A stretch of 64,000 nt of DNA, from positions 3,534,001 to 3,598,000 of the forward strand of contig NZ_JBBOBR010000001.1 of NCBI RefSeq assembly GCF_038002165.1, in the 5' to 3' direction. The stretch comes from Cytobacillus sp. FSL H8-0458. GTDB taxonomy: Bacteria; Bacillota; Bacilli; Bacillales; Cytobacillaceae. A program made the translations under genes and the position numbers. Positions within the stretch are counted from its first letter, which is position 1; each line of letters begins with the position of its first letter. Below are positions 43,627 to 51,531 of this stretch, in pieces. Below the pieces are notes generated by a model that was not told where the DNA came from, made no database searches, and was given only the letters and a program-made list of their open reading frames with translations.

Positions 43627-44493
43627 TTACAGATATTTTTCCGCAATCATTTTCGCGCGTTGAACTTTATCCTCTTCAAGCGCTTTCATTGGCTTCCTGC
43701 ATACACCTGCATCAACGCCTTGTGTCTTCAGGATCTCTTTAATCGTCTGGTATAAGCCATTATCTAAAATATCTCCGATTAAATCATTGGTTACCTTTTG
43801 AAGCTCCCTTGCTTCTTTTACTTGGCCTTTTTGTGCCAATTCAAAAATTTGCTTGGCACGCTGTCCATTTACATTAAACGTACTGCCAATCGCTCCGTCT
43901 ACATTCAGGACACTTGCAGAAAGCAGCATTTCATCAAATCCGGAATAAATGAGCTTATCAGGATAAGCATGGCGAAGTCTCTCCAGTAAGAAGAAATCAG
44001 GTGCTGTAAATTTCACGCCAATTACTTTTTCATTTTCAAAAAGCTCTCCAAATTGCTCAAGATTCATGCTAACCCCCGTTAAGGCTGGGATAGAATAGAT
44101 GATCATTTTGTTGTTAACGCTTTCTAAAATGGTGTAATAATAATCTTTAATCTCCTGGAAATCAAACTTATAGTAGAAAGGTGTAACAGCAGAGATAGCA
44201 TCATAGCCTAAATCTGTTGCAAATTGTGCTAATTCTACTGCTTCATCAATATTTAATGAACCCACCTGAGCAATCAATTTAACCTGATCTTTAGCTTCAT
44301 CCTTTACAATTTCAAAGATTTGCTTTTTTTGTTCAGTGGAAATCAGAAAGTTCTCACCTGTACTTCCATTGACATACAAGCCATCCACCTTTGAAATTTC
44401 GATATTGTAACGGACAATCTCCCTTAATCCCTTTTCGTTCACCCTTCCGTTTTCATCAAATGAACACAACAACGCTGTAAAAATTCCTTTCAT
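43627..44493 (-). CDS. nanA: N-acetylneuraminate lyase
   Basis: A 288-residue class I aldolase that splits sialic acid into ManNAc and pyruvate. NanA features: LYVNGSTGENFLISTEQKK (substrate carboxylate loop, about residues 41-59), the catalytic tyrosine in IIYSIPALTGVSMNL (about residue 134), the Schiff-base lysine in KVIGVKFTAPDFFLLER (about residue 162), and DGAIGSTFNVNG. The ATG at 44493 has GAGGG about 8 bases before it. It follows nanE by 27 bases. Confidence 0.94.
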   Translation of the reverse strand: MKGIFTALLCSFDENGRVNEKGLREIVRYNIEISKVDGLYVNGSTGENFLISTEQKKQIFEIVKDEAKDQVKLIAQVGSLNIDEAVELAQFATDLGYDAISAVTPFYYKFDFQEIKDYYYTILESVNNKMIIYSIPALTGVSMNLEQFGELFENEKVIGVKFTAPDFFLLERLRHAYPDKLIYSGFDEMLLSASVLNVDGAIGSTFNVNGQRAKQIFELAQKGQVKEARELQKVTNDLIGDILDNGLYQTIKEILKTQGVDAGVCRKPMKALEEDKVQRAKMIAEKYL

Positions 44494-44520
44494 CTTGAAC
44501 ACCCTCATTTCTAATTTTCA

Positions 44521-45198
44521 CTAGTAGTTTTGTATAGCTTTTGCAAATTTCTCTGTAATTAATTTCGGACGTGTAATGGCACTTCCTACAACAACTGCAT
44601 GAGCTCCTAATTCAATAGCCCTTTTTGCTTTTTCCGGTGTATCCATATTTCCTTCCGCTATAACAGGAACTGAAACATGGGATATTACTTGTTCCAGTAA
44701 TTCCAAAGGAACAACTCCTTCCGAATAAGGAGTATATCCCGCTAAAGTGGTTGCCACAATATCCACTCCGGCTTTTTCAGCTGCAAGCGCTTCTTCTAAT
44801 GTAGAAATATCAGCCATAAACAGCTGGTCCGGGTACCTGGCTTTCGCTTCTGCAAAAAATCCCTGAAAACTTTTTCCATCCGGACGGACTTGCTTTGTTG
44901 CATCAAAAGCAATGATATCCACACCTTCCTGATACAGGTCATCTACTTCTTTTTCCGTTGCCGTAATATACACTCCGCTACCGGGATAATCCTTTTTGAT
45001 AATCCCAATGATGGGAAGATCGACCTCCTTCTTGATTGCACGTATATCTTTCACGCTGTTTGCTCTAATTCCGGAAGCCCCTCCTAGCTTTGCTGCAAAA
45101 GCCATCTTACTCATAATATATGAATCATGAAGCGGCTCATCTTCAAGGGCCTGACACGAAACTATTAATCTGCCTTTTATCTTATCTAATACATCCAT
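44521..45198 (-). CDS. nanE: N-acetylmannosamine-6-phosphate 2-epimerase
   Basis: A 225-residue TIM-barrel enzyme that turns ManNAc-6-phosphate into GlcNAc-6-phosphate. Motifs: [16 protein letters not shown] at the start, [13 protein letters not shown], the catalytic lysine in [32 protein letters not shown] and [17 protein letters not shown]. The ATG at 45198 (MDVLDKIKG) has GGAGAGG before it; the longer frame upstream runs through the promoter and is not translated. First gene of the operon. NagA and NagB, needed next, are not in the window. Confidence 0.93.
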   Translation of the reverse strand: MDVLDKIKGRLIVSCQALEDEPLHDSYIMSKMAFAAKLGGASGIRANSVKDIRAIKKEVDLPIIGIIKKDYPGSGVYITATEKEVDDLYQEGVDIIAFDATKQVRPDGKSFQGFFAEAKARYPDQLFMADISTLEEALAAEKAGVDIVATTLAGYTPYSEGVVPLELLEQVISHVSVPVIAEGNMDTPEKAKRAIELGAHAVVVGSAITRPKLITEKFAKAIQNY

Positions 45199-45270
45199 AA
45201 TACCTCTCCTACCTGTCATTCCTTTGATGCTTCCATAACGGCAATCATCCCTGCACACAAGAAAATGCTC

Positions 45271-45320
45271 AGAAAACGTTTTCATATCGTCACTATATCA
45301 CCGTGATATTTTATTGTCAA
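45271..45320 (-). promoter_or_regulatory. Sialic acid operon promoter with inverted repeat and cre site
   Basis: On the minus strand TTGACA (45320-45315), a 17-base spacer and TATAGT (45297-45292). The spacer contains ATATCAC-G-GTGATAT (45309-45295), a perfect inverted repeat, the likely RpiR operator. ATGAAAACGTTTTCTG (45286-45271) over the start point matches the CcpA cre consensus with one mismatch. This predicts sialic-acid induction with glucose repression. Confidence 0.88.
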
Positions 45321-45399
45321 TTTTATTTTTAAAAATGACAGTTTATTATCAAAATAAATGAAATTTATATCATTGCAGAATCCGAGTCAAACAAAAAAA

Positions 45400-45433
45400 T
45401 GCAAGATTCTTATTTATAAGGAATCTTGCATTA
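45400..45433 (-). terminator. Terminator-like hairpin
   Basis: TGCAAGATTC-CTTATAAATAA-GAATCTTGCA on the minus strand is followed by TTTTTTTG. It would close the degenerate gene at 45440-45650. Confidence 0.75.
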
Positions 45434-45439
45434 GAATCT

Positions 45440-45650
45440 ATTTTAATTTGTAATAAATGATTTCAGGATCTTCTTCATCTAAATTTTCAACTATTCCGCT
45501 CTGACTTTCACAGTAATACAATGCCCTCTTTCATTGTTGAGTATAATCTCGGCTGCTTGTTTACCCATAACCTAACTGTCTATATTTACAATGTTGCCCA
45601 AATCTTCAATATCAGCCTTAATAATGGGTCTTCATCTTACTTCTCCATTA
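45440..45650 (-). pseudogene. Degenerate coding remnant of unknown family
   Basis: The minus strand reads RPIIKADIEDLGNIVNIDS, a TAG, VMGKQAAEIILNNERGHCIT, VKVRAE, then after a one-base slip IVENLDEEDPEIIYYKLK and a stop followed by a terminator. At least one in-frame TGA precedes it. The MGKQAAEIIL stretch recalls the C-terminal region of LacI-type regulators, but I cannot assign it. Confidence 0.35.
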
Positions 45651-45681
45651 TCAGTATTATCAAGGCAGTTCTACAAAAATA

Positions 45682-45707
45682 GCGTTAATCCCTTCCCGGA
45701 TTAACGC
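45682..45707 (-). terminator. Terminator of the DUF4256 gene
   Basis: GCGTTAATCC-GGGAAG-GGATTAACGC on the minus strand is followed by TATTTTTG. Confidence 0.8.
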
Positions 45708-45766
45708 CTCAATCAATATGAGTGCACTACTGACCCTTTATCTTTTTACTTAGTTTTTCACTGAAC

Positions 45767-46333
45767 CTAAACTCTCAACGAGCCGCGGAACCCTCTTGCA
45801 CCATAGTAGGAATCGGCTCCATTGTGATACACAAACACCGTATCGTAGCGGCGGTCACAGAAGAGGGCCCCGCCAAGTTTTCTGATATGAGCGGGTGTCT
45901 GTACCCAGCTCGATGTTTTCTTATCGAAAGCTTCAAGCTTCTGGAGCTCCCGGTATTGCTCTTCTGTTAAAAGTTCAATCCCTATGGCAGCCGCCATATC
46001 CGTTGCGCTGTTTTCCGGCTTATGTTTTTTCCTTGCCTCCAGTGCTTCACGATCGTAGCAAAAACTTCTGCGGCCCTTAGGACTTTCTGCTGCACAATCA
46101 AAAAATATGTATTCGCCCGTCTTTTCGTCATACCCGGCAACATCCGGTTCGCCGCCCGTTTCTTCCATTCCATTCAGCGACCATAGTTTCTCAGGATTAG
46201 CCTCAAGCTTAGCTTGTACATCCGCCCATTCAAGCCCTTCATGCCTGAACATATTCTTTTCAAAACGTGCTTTCAATGTTTGCAGCAATTCATACTGCTG
46301 TCCTGGTGACAGCACCTTGCTTCCTTTTGTCAT
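45767..46333 (-). CDS. DUF4256 protein
   Basis: A 188-residue soluble protein of DUF4256, of unknown function and found across many bacteria. Typical sequence: LLQTLKARFEKNMFRHEGLE, WSLNGMEETGGEPDVAGYDE, FFDCAAESPKGRRSFCYDRE, and a conserved end ALFCDRRYDTVFVYHNGADS with YYGARGFRGSLRV. AAGGAGG lies before the ATG at 46333, so this start is preferred over 46357. Transcribed alone. Confidence 0.88.
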   Translation of the reverse strand: MTKGSKVLSPGQQYELLQTLKARFEKNMFRHEGLEWADVQAKLEANPEKLWSLNGMEETGGEPDVAGYDEKTGEYIFFDCAAESPKGRRSFCYDREALEARKKHKPENSATDMAAAIGIELLTEEQYRELQKLEAFDKKTSSWVQTPAHIRKLGGALFCDRRYDTVFVYHNGADSYYGARGFRGSLRV

Positions 46334-46480
46334 ATGAGTACCTCCTTTTTTCTCCATTATAATATAATTATGACCCTGAAGAGCTAGTTGATAAAAGCTG
46401 GAGCCGGATTTTACTTTTCATATAACCGCCCTTTGGATTTTGGTCTTCGGTTTCTCCTTTTTTGTTTGAAGCTGCTCTGG

Positions 46481-46584
46481 CTTCGGACTCAAATCCGGTG
46501 TTTTCCTCTTCCTGTGTCTGAACCTGAACCAACTTCGGACTCAAACCCGACATTTTCCCCTTCCTGTGTCTGAACCGGAACTAT
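46481..46584. repeat. Two tandem copies of a 52-bp repeat
   Basis: Both copies start CTTCGGACTCAAA and contain TTCCTGTGTCTGAACC; they differ at about 8 positions. A partial third copy may lie just before (GGTCTTCGG near 46443). The unit length is not a multiple of 3 and no credible gene covers it. Confidence 0.75.
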
Positions 46585-46593
46585 CCCGCACTA

Positions 46594-46632
46594 CAAAAAA
46601 ACACTAACAAACGAATACATTTGTTAGTGTTT
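46594..46632 (-). terminator. Terminator of the symporter gene
   Basis: AAACACTAACAAA pairs perfectly with TTTGTTAGTGTTT; the minus strand continues TTTTT. Confidence 0.9.
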
Positions 46633-46641
46633 CCCAATCTA

Positions 46642-47904
46642 TTATGAAGCTTGTTGTTCAAATCTTTCTTCTGCTGGAGGGTTGAATTGCCCTTCCCACT
46701 TCGCTATAACAATTGCCGCCAGTGAGTTCCCCACCACGTTAACCGCTGTGCGTCCCATGTCAAGGATACGGTCAATACCCGCAATAAAGGCAAGCCCTTC
46801 TGCAGGCAATCCAATGGTGCTGAATGTCGCCAGCAGCACAACAAAGGATACGCCAGGTACACCCGCCATTCCTTTCGATGTAACCATCAGTACTAACATT
46901 AACGTAATTTGCTGTCCGATGCTCAATTCGATTCCAAACATCTGGGCAATAAATAAAGAGGCAATCGCCTGATATAAAACAGATCCATCCAGGTTAAAAG
47001 AGTAGCCTGTTGGAATTACGAAGGAAGAAATATGTTTCGGGCTTCCCGCTTTCTCCATTTTGTCCATGATTCTTGGAAGAACTGTTTCCGAGCTTGCTGT
47101 TGAAAATGCCAAAATTAATTCCTCTTTGATCATCTTCAATAATTTAAAGATGCTGAACCCGACCACTTTGGCCATCACTCCCAGAACAACAAGAACAAAG
47201 AAAATCATGGAACCATATACAGTGAGCGCCAGCTTGCCTAATGGGATCAGTGAGGCAAAACCATACTTGGAAATCGTGACACCAATTAAGGCAAATACCC
47301 CGATCGGTGCATACTTCATAAATAGGTTAGTTACATAGAACATCGCCTTAGCCGTACCTTCGAAAAATCTCAGAACCGGCTTTCCAACATCTCCAATTGC
47401 TGCGATTCCAAGTCCAAAAACAACAGCAAAGAAGATAATCGCCAGCATATCGCCTTCAACCATGGCTTGTACTGGATTAGTAGGCACAATATGCAAGAAA
47501 GTATCCGCTACCGACTTGCCTTCCTGCTCTTTATTGGTTTCGACATAGCTTGAAATATCACTTTGCTGCAGGCTGTCCATATTCAGGCCGGCACCTGGCT
47601 GAAATACATTCCCGGCAATTAAGCCAACCACAATGGCAACCAATGTCATCCCAATAAAATAGGTCAATGATTTACCGCCAAGCTTACCAACGGATTTTAA
47701 ATCACCTACACCAGCAATGGCAACAATAATCGTGGATAGTACAATAGGAACAACAATCATTTTAATTAAGCGGATAAAAAGATCGCCAAACGGCTGCAGG
47801 ACACTTTGCGCCGCTTCACTTCCATAGAAAATACCGCCAACAGCGATCCCTAAAATAAGACCGATGAAAATCTGAGTGGCTAAACTTAATTTGAATTTTT
47901 TCAT
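46642..47904 (-). CDS. Glutamate/dicarboxylate:cation symporter (DAACS family)
   Basis: A 420-residue transporter of the GltP/GltT/DctA family with eight helices and two re-entrant loops. Diagnostic stretches: the serine-rich hairpin FSTASSETVLPRIMDKMEK (about residue 268), PTGYSFNLDGSVLYQAIASL (helix 7 sodium motif) and DRILDMGRTAVNVVGNSLAA (helix 8; Asp, Arg and Asn that bind the acidic substrate). The Arg in helix 8 supports glutamate/aspartate. The ATG at 47904 has GGTAGGG before it. A c-di-AMP riboswitch precedes it by about 120 bases. Confidence 0.92.
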   Translation of the reverse strand: MKKFKLSLATQIFIGLILGIAVGGIFYGSEAAQSVLQPFGDLFIRLIKMIVVPIVLSTIIVAIAGVGDLKSVGKLGGKSLTYFIGMTLVAIVVGLIAGNVFQPGAGLNMDSLQQSDISSYVETNKEQEGKSVADTFLHIVPTNPVQAMVEGDMLAIIFFAVVFGLGIAAIGDVGKPVLRFFEGTAKAMFYVTNLFMKYAPIGVFALIGVTISKYGFASLIPLGKLALTVYGSMIFFVLVVLGVMAKVVGFSIFKLLKMIKEELILAFSTASSETVLPRIMDKMEKAGSPKHISSFVIPTGYSFNLDGSVLYQAIASLFIAQMFGIELSIGQQITLMLVLMVTSKGMAGVPGVSFVVLLATFSTIGLPAEGLAFIAGIDRILDMGRTAVNVVGNSLAAIVIAKWEGQFNPPAEERFEQQAS

Positions 47905-47969
47905 CAATTACCCTACCTTCTTGTTTAGTTTTAACATGCTGCGCAGGCAAGGGAAACAAAGCTGATCTC

Positions 47970-47998
47970 AAAAAAAAGAAAATCGACAATCGTCAATT
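47970..47998 (-). terminator. Expression-platform terminator of the c-di-AMP riboswitch
   Basis: On the minus strand AATTGAC-GATT-GTCGATT (7 bp with one G-U) is followed by TTCTTTTTTT. It lies between the aptamer and the symporter start. Confidence 0.65.
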
Positions 47999-48025
47999 CA
48001 CTCTGATTCATATTCTCTTATGTTT

Positions 48026-48158
48026 CCTTAAACGCTGACGAGGTTAGCTTTCGGGTTAGGACTATGGAAACAGTAAGCCCTTCCATCTTTCGGATTCACC
48101 CCGTGCGGAAACTCCGCCGTAAATAATGGGTCCCCCGTTCTTAAAATAAGATTAAGCA
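48026..48158 (-). promoter_or_regulatory. c-di-AMP riboswitch (ydaO/yuaA type)
   Basis: On the minus strand the conserved blocks occur in order: CTTAATC, GGGGGACCCA, GGGGTGAATCC, AAGGG, AACCCGAAAGCTAACCTCG and GCGTTTAAGG. These match the ydaO-yuaA consensus as I know it, and the outer CTTAA/TTAAG pair closes P1. High c-di-AMP should reduce expression of the downstream symporter. Confidence 0.9.
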
Positions 48159-48227
48159 TAGAACACTAAATCATTATATTATCCCAAGATAATTTTTGTA
48201 AATAGTTAAGTATTCCCGGTATAAAAC

Positions 48228-48260
48228 AAAAAAGCACTTGGCTCCACCTGCGCCAAATGC
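48228..48260 (-). terminator. Terminator of the dienelactone-hydrolase-like gene
   Basis: On the minus strand GCATTTGGC-GCAGGTGGA-GCCAAGTGC is followed by TTTTTTG. A second small hairpin (GATAGC/GCTATC) lies at 48264-48282. Confidence 0.75.
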
Positions 48261-48379
48261 CATGATAGCCACACATGCTATCCCCGCTATATCTAAATTA
48301 GCATCTTTGTATTAAAACTATTGATCGGGCTTGTAAACTTTTATTAAAATTCCCAGGTGAAAACAATCACCCTAAAGCT

Positions 48380-48976
48380 TCATACTTTCTCAAACATATG
48401 CAATAAAAATTCCAGCGTTTTACTAAATGCTTCTTGTTCTGATTTTTCATCATACCTGGAGGAATAAGGATCACTGAATCCATGTTTCCCAGCAAATTTA
48501 TATACTTTAATTTTCTTTTTCTCTAGAGCCAATACTAACTTATCAACATCAAAAGACTGCTCTTCTTGCGGAAAAAAAAGCATGGCAGGACTCCGGGGTG
48601 TGAGCTCTAAATAGTCCCTAATCCTTGAACCGTAGTATCCAACTATTCCATCAACACATACTTCCTCGCTGCACAGCCAGGCAACAGTTGCACCTATACT
48701 AAACCCAATGATATATATTGCTTCGTATTCATCTTTAACATCCAATAATAAATCTTTGATTTTACGTGCCGCTCTATCGAAACCGACATGTTCCATAAAG
48801 TGACGATAAGCGGCTTCCTCTTGAGAATAATCAAAAGATATCTCCCGCTCTAATAAATTGGGGCATATCACTTCAAAATTCTGCTTTGTTAATAAATCGC
48901 AAAAACTCTTTATATGTTGATTTATTCCATAGATTTCGTGGATTACGAGGATTAATGAATTACTATTTTTTTTCAT
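48380..48976 (-). CDS. Dienelactone-hydrolase-family alpha/beta hydrolase
   Basis: A 198-residue single-domain hydrolase. It starts SLILVIHEIYGINQHIKSF, the usual DLH opening, and the nucleophile elbow is IIGFSIGATVAW, with serine where classic dienelactone hydrolases have cysteine. The base histidine is in KFAGKHGFSDP and the acidic residue is probably in FPQEEQSFDVDK. The ATG at 48976 follows GGGTAG. It stands alone; the substrate is unknown. Confidence 0.8.
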   Translation of the reverse strand: MKKNSNSLILVIHEIYGINQHIKSFCDLLTKQNFEVICPNLLEREISFDYSQEEAAYRHFMEHVGFDRAARKIKDLLLDVKDEYEAIYIIGFSIGATVAWLCSEEVCVDGIVGYYGSRIRDYLELTPRSPAMLFFPQEEQSFDVDKLVLALEKKKIKVYKFAGKHGFSDPYSSRYDEKSEQEAFSKTLEFLLHMFEKV

Positions 48977-49093
48977 AATTTCTACCCTTATTCTCCAAAT
49001 TTTTTCGCCATTCATTATTTACACTTTATTCCATCTAAAGGATTCTACATTAATATCATTGATTCCTTCATCCTCTAAACACCCCTTAAAATC

Positions 49094-49118
49094 AAAAAAA
49101 GCCGCCTATCTGGCAGCC
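49094..49118 (-). terminator. Terminator of the FabK-like gene
   Basis: On the minus strand GGCTGCC-AGATA-GGCGGC is followed by TTTTTTTG. Confidence 0.8.
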
Positions 49119-49146
49119 AAACTTGTAGCAATGCTCCATTATGATA

Positions 49147-50100
49147 TTAAACACAAGCTTCATATTCCCTTTTGATGTTATGAATGATCGTCTGAACAGG
49201 CAAAATCTCGTTAATTTCATGGACTCTTGCACCCGCAAATACGAGACCATTCTCACAGTCCCCCTTCATGGATGTGACAAGAGAATCCAATGTGCAAAAG
49301 CGGTAGGAGCAATTTTTCAGGCAATCGATGCATTTCTTGATTTTCACCTTTTTATTGTCAGAAATTTGTTCAGTAAAGTTATTCTTAATGGCACGGCCTT
49401 CCAAACCTACGGTGGTTTTCACCATAACGATATCTTCCTGTTTGGCATGTACATATTTTTCCTTAAAGGATAGGGGTGCATCACATTCATGACTTGCGAC
49501 AAATCTGGTTCCCATCTGAACACCGGAAGCCCCGACGCGAATGGCATGCGCGATATCTTCTCCTGTCAGGATTCCCCCGGCAGCTATAACAGGAATCTTA
49601 ACAGCTTCCACGACTTCCGGTAAGATATCGAATAACGGTCTTTCGGTTCCTAAATGTCCTCCTGCCTCATTGCCCTCTACGACTACGGCAGAAGCACCAA
49701 GCCGTTCGGACATTTTAGCCAGCCTTGCAGATGACACTATCGAAATGACCGGTGTGCCGGATTCTTTGCCCCAATTGTACATATCCCTTGATATTCCTGC
49801 ACCTGAAATAATGAAATCCACCTTTTCCTCTATGGCGGCTTTCATTTTTTCAGCAAAATCATTCATGGCAAATAAAACATTCACCCCAATATAGCCCTCA
49901 CCCTTGATAGATGCCCTGGCCTTTCGTATATGCAGCCTTAACTCTTCAATGCTGATTCCTGTTCCTGAAATAATTCCAATCCCCCCGGCATTCGCAACAG
50001 CTGATGCCAGGCCGCTTAACGAAATACCAACGCCCATTCCACCCTGCATGATGGGAAACTCAGGCGTCATATGACCGATTTTTAATTGTGGAAATTTCAA
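49147..50100 (-). CDS. FMN flavoprotein of the nitronate monooxygenase/FabK family
   Basis: A 317-residue TIM-barrel flavoprotein. Family features: EFPIMQGGMGVGISLSGLAS, the histidine-containing EGNEAGGHLGTERPLFDILP (catalytic loop, about residue 142), IPVIAAGGILTGEDIAHAIR and GVQMGTRFVASHE (FMN phosphate). The C-terminus carries a cysteine cluster CIDCLKNCSYRFC. It could be a nitronate monooxygenase or a second enoyl-ACP reductase (FabK type). A sequence matching the FapR operator lies 77 bases upstream, favouring a lipid link. Confidence 0.85.
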   Translation of the reverse strand: MKFPQLKIGHMTPEFPIMQGGMGVGISLSGLASAVANAGGIGIISGTGISIEELRLHIRKARASIKGEGYIGVNVLFAMNDFAEKMKAAIEEKVDFIISGAGISRDMYNWGKESGTPVISIVSSARLAKMSERLGASAVVVEGNEAGGHLGTERPLFDILPEVVEAVKIPVIAAGGILTGEDIAHAIRVGASGVQMGTRFVASHECDAPLSFKEKYVHAKQEDIVMVKTTVGLEGRAIKNNFTEQISDNKKVKIKKCIDCLKNCSYRFCTLDSLVTSMKGDCENGLVFAGARVHEINEILPVQTIIHNIKREYEACV

Positions 50101-50176
50101 AAGAACTACCCCATTTCATCGCCAATTTATTCTTCTTCATTATTGAGCGAATGAGGGCGATTGAATAGTGATAAAT

Positions 50177-50193
50177 ATAATACCTGGTACTAA
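50177..50193. promoter_or_regulatory. FapR-box-like operator
   Basis: ATAATACCTGGTACTAA matches the FapR consensus TTAGTACCTRRTACTAA at 15 of 17 positions. It overlaps a possible -10 region of the FabK-like gene. The rest of the 50101-50437 gap has no other clear feature. Confidence 0.6.
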
Positions 50194-50437
50194 AAACAGG
50201 TGATATTTTTGCGATATTCACAGAATGTTCAAGAATTGCCATAAATGAGCGTGACTACTCCCAAGGAACCTGATACAGTTGACCGCTCCAGCATAACTAA
50301 ATAAAATGAAATCATCCCAAATTGGAGGTTTTTGTTTGTTGAACTTATGTTTAGAGCTGGAGAAGTAACACTCTCTCCATGAGAAAGTGCCATTTATATT
50401 GAAGCTTTATCATCATATAAAGAACAGGAGACTATAA

Positions 50438-50971
50438 ATGGATATCTTAATTCGGCAAGAACTACCTGAAGACTATGATTCGACTGAAGAAATGGTAAAA
50501 GAAGCTTTTTTAAATGAAGAATACAGCAACAAAACAGAACATTTTCTTGTCAAAAGGCTCAGAAATTCAGATGCCTTCATTCCGGAGCTTTCTTTAGTGG
50601 CGTTAACTCAAGCTAAAGAAGTTGTGGGACATATTCTTTTATCTAAAATTAAAATAAAGGATGGTGAGAAAGCGGCAGATTCTCTTGCACTTGCCCCCCT
50701 TTCTGTTCGTCCCGATTATCAAGGGAAAGGCATAGGGAGTCAATTGATTCGTATTGCATTTACCAAGGCAAAAGAGGCCGGTTATCATTCCGTAGTCGTT
50801 CTGGGCCATAAAGATTATTATCCAAAGTTCGGCTTTAAGCCAGCCAGTCTTTGGAATATTCATGCCCCGTTTGACGTGCCTGACGAAGTATTCATGGCTC
50901 TGGAATTGAAGGAGAATGCTCTTAAAAATGCTGCTGGTGTTGTCCATTATTCAAAAGCTTTTTCAGAATAA
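50438..50971 (+). CDS. GNAT N-acetyltransferase
   Basis: A 177-residue GNAT enzyme that would acetylate an unknown amine with acetyl-CoA. The core is ADSLALAPLSVRPDYQGKGI followed by GSQLIRIAFTKAKEAGYHSV (acetyl-CoA pyrophosphate loop QGKGIG at about residue 95) and VVLGHKDYYPKFGFKPASLW, the pattern of the YhbS/predicted N-acetyltransferase group. GGAG lies before the ATG. Monocistronic with a strong terminator. Confidence 0.88.
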   Translation: MDILIRQELPEDYDSTEEMVKEAFLNEEYSNKTEHFLVKRLRNSDAFIPELSLVALTQAKEVVGHILLSKIKIKDGEKAADSLALAPLSVRPDYQGKGIGSQLIRIAFTKAKEAGYHSVVVLGHKDYYPKFGFKPASLWNIHAPFDVPDEVFMALELKENALKNAAGVVHYSKAFSE

Positions 50972-50984
50972 GAGGCTGGATAAA

Positions 50985-51023
50985 AAAGAGCTGCCGATCA
51001 ACAAGCTTGATCGGCAGCTCTTT
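50985..51023. terminator. Bidirectional terminator
   Basis: AAAGAGCTGCCGATC and GATCGGCAGCTCTTT form a perfect 15-bp stem between convergent genes, with A and T tracts on the flanks. Confidence 0.92.
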
Positions 51024-51052
51024 AACCTATTGGTTGATAAAGGCATTGGAAT

Positions 51053-51475
51053 TTATTCTGTAAATTTCCAAGCAGGATTCCAAACCACTTCCCATAAGTG
51101 CCAATCTGGGTCTTGAAAATATCCAGAATATCCACCCCAAAAAGTCTCGTGAGCTTGAACCGTAATAACGGCACCCGCGCTCTCTGCCTGTTTCATTACC
51201 ATATCTACCTCTTCTTTACTCCCAACATTATGCCCAATCGTAAATTCAGTTGGGCTTTTTCCTGTCTGGTTCATACTGGTGTCATGAGCGATATCTTTTC
51301 GATTCCAAATTGCCAGTTTTAATCCAGATTGCAGATCAAAAAATGCCACAGCACCATGCTCGAATTCTCTTCCTACTATGCCCTGTGTTGGAAACCCAAG
51401 ACCATTTTGATAGAAATGTAAGGATCTTTCTAAATCATCTACACCTAATGTGATAACTGAAATCCGCGGTTTCAT
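51053..51475 (-). CDS. VOC-family protein (glyoxalase-like)
   Basis: A 140-residue VOC-fold protein: ISVITLGVDDLERSLHFYQN, GLGFPTQGIVGREFEHGAVA, and YSGYFQDPDWHLWEVVWNPA at the end, the usual metal-coordinating Glu region. AGAVITVQAHETFWGGYSGY is typical of the YcbC/PhnB-like predicted lactoylglutathione-lyase group. The ATG at 51475 is preceded by GGGAGG at 6 bases, so the longer frame to 51535 is not used. The substrate is unknown. Confidence 0.87.
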   Translation of the reverse strand: MKPRISVITLGVDDLERSLHFYQNGLGFPTQGIVGREFEHGAVAFFDLQSGLKLAIWNRKDIAHDTSMNQTGKSPTEFTIGHNVGSKEEVDMVMKQAESAGAVITVQAHETFWGGYSGYFQDPDWHLWEVVWNPAWKFTE

Positions 51476-51531
51476 ATAAGACCTCCCAATAATCTTGCAA
51501 ATTTTCGCGAAGAAAAGATCATAAAGCATCA

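Noticed and set aside
45199..45285. Longer nanE product starting at 45285
   Set aside because: The extra 29 codons begin at the predicted transcript start and run through the cre site; the ATG at 45198 has a good binding site and matches the family start.
46368..46553. 61-codon frame through the 52-bp tandem repeats
   Set aside because: The unit length is not a multiple of 3, so the frame does not repeat at the protein level; no binding site. Treated as a DNA repeat.
46481..46584. CRISPR array
   Set aside because: Only two copies, 52 bp long and directly abutting, with no spacers and no cas genes.
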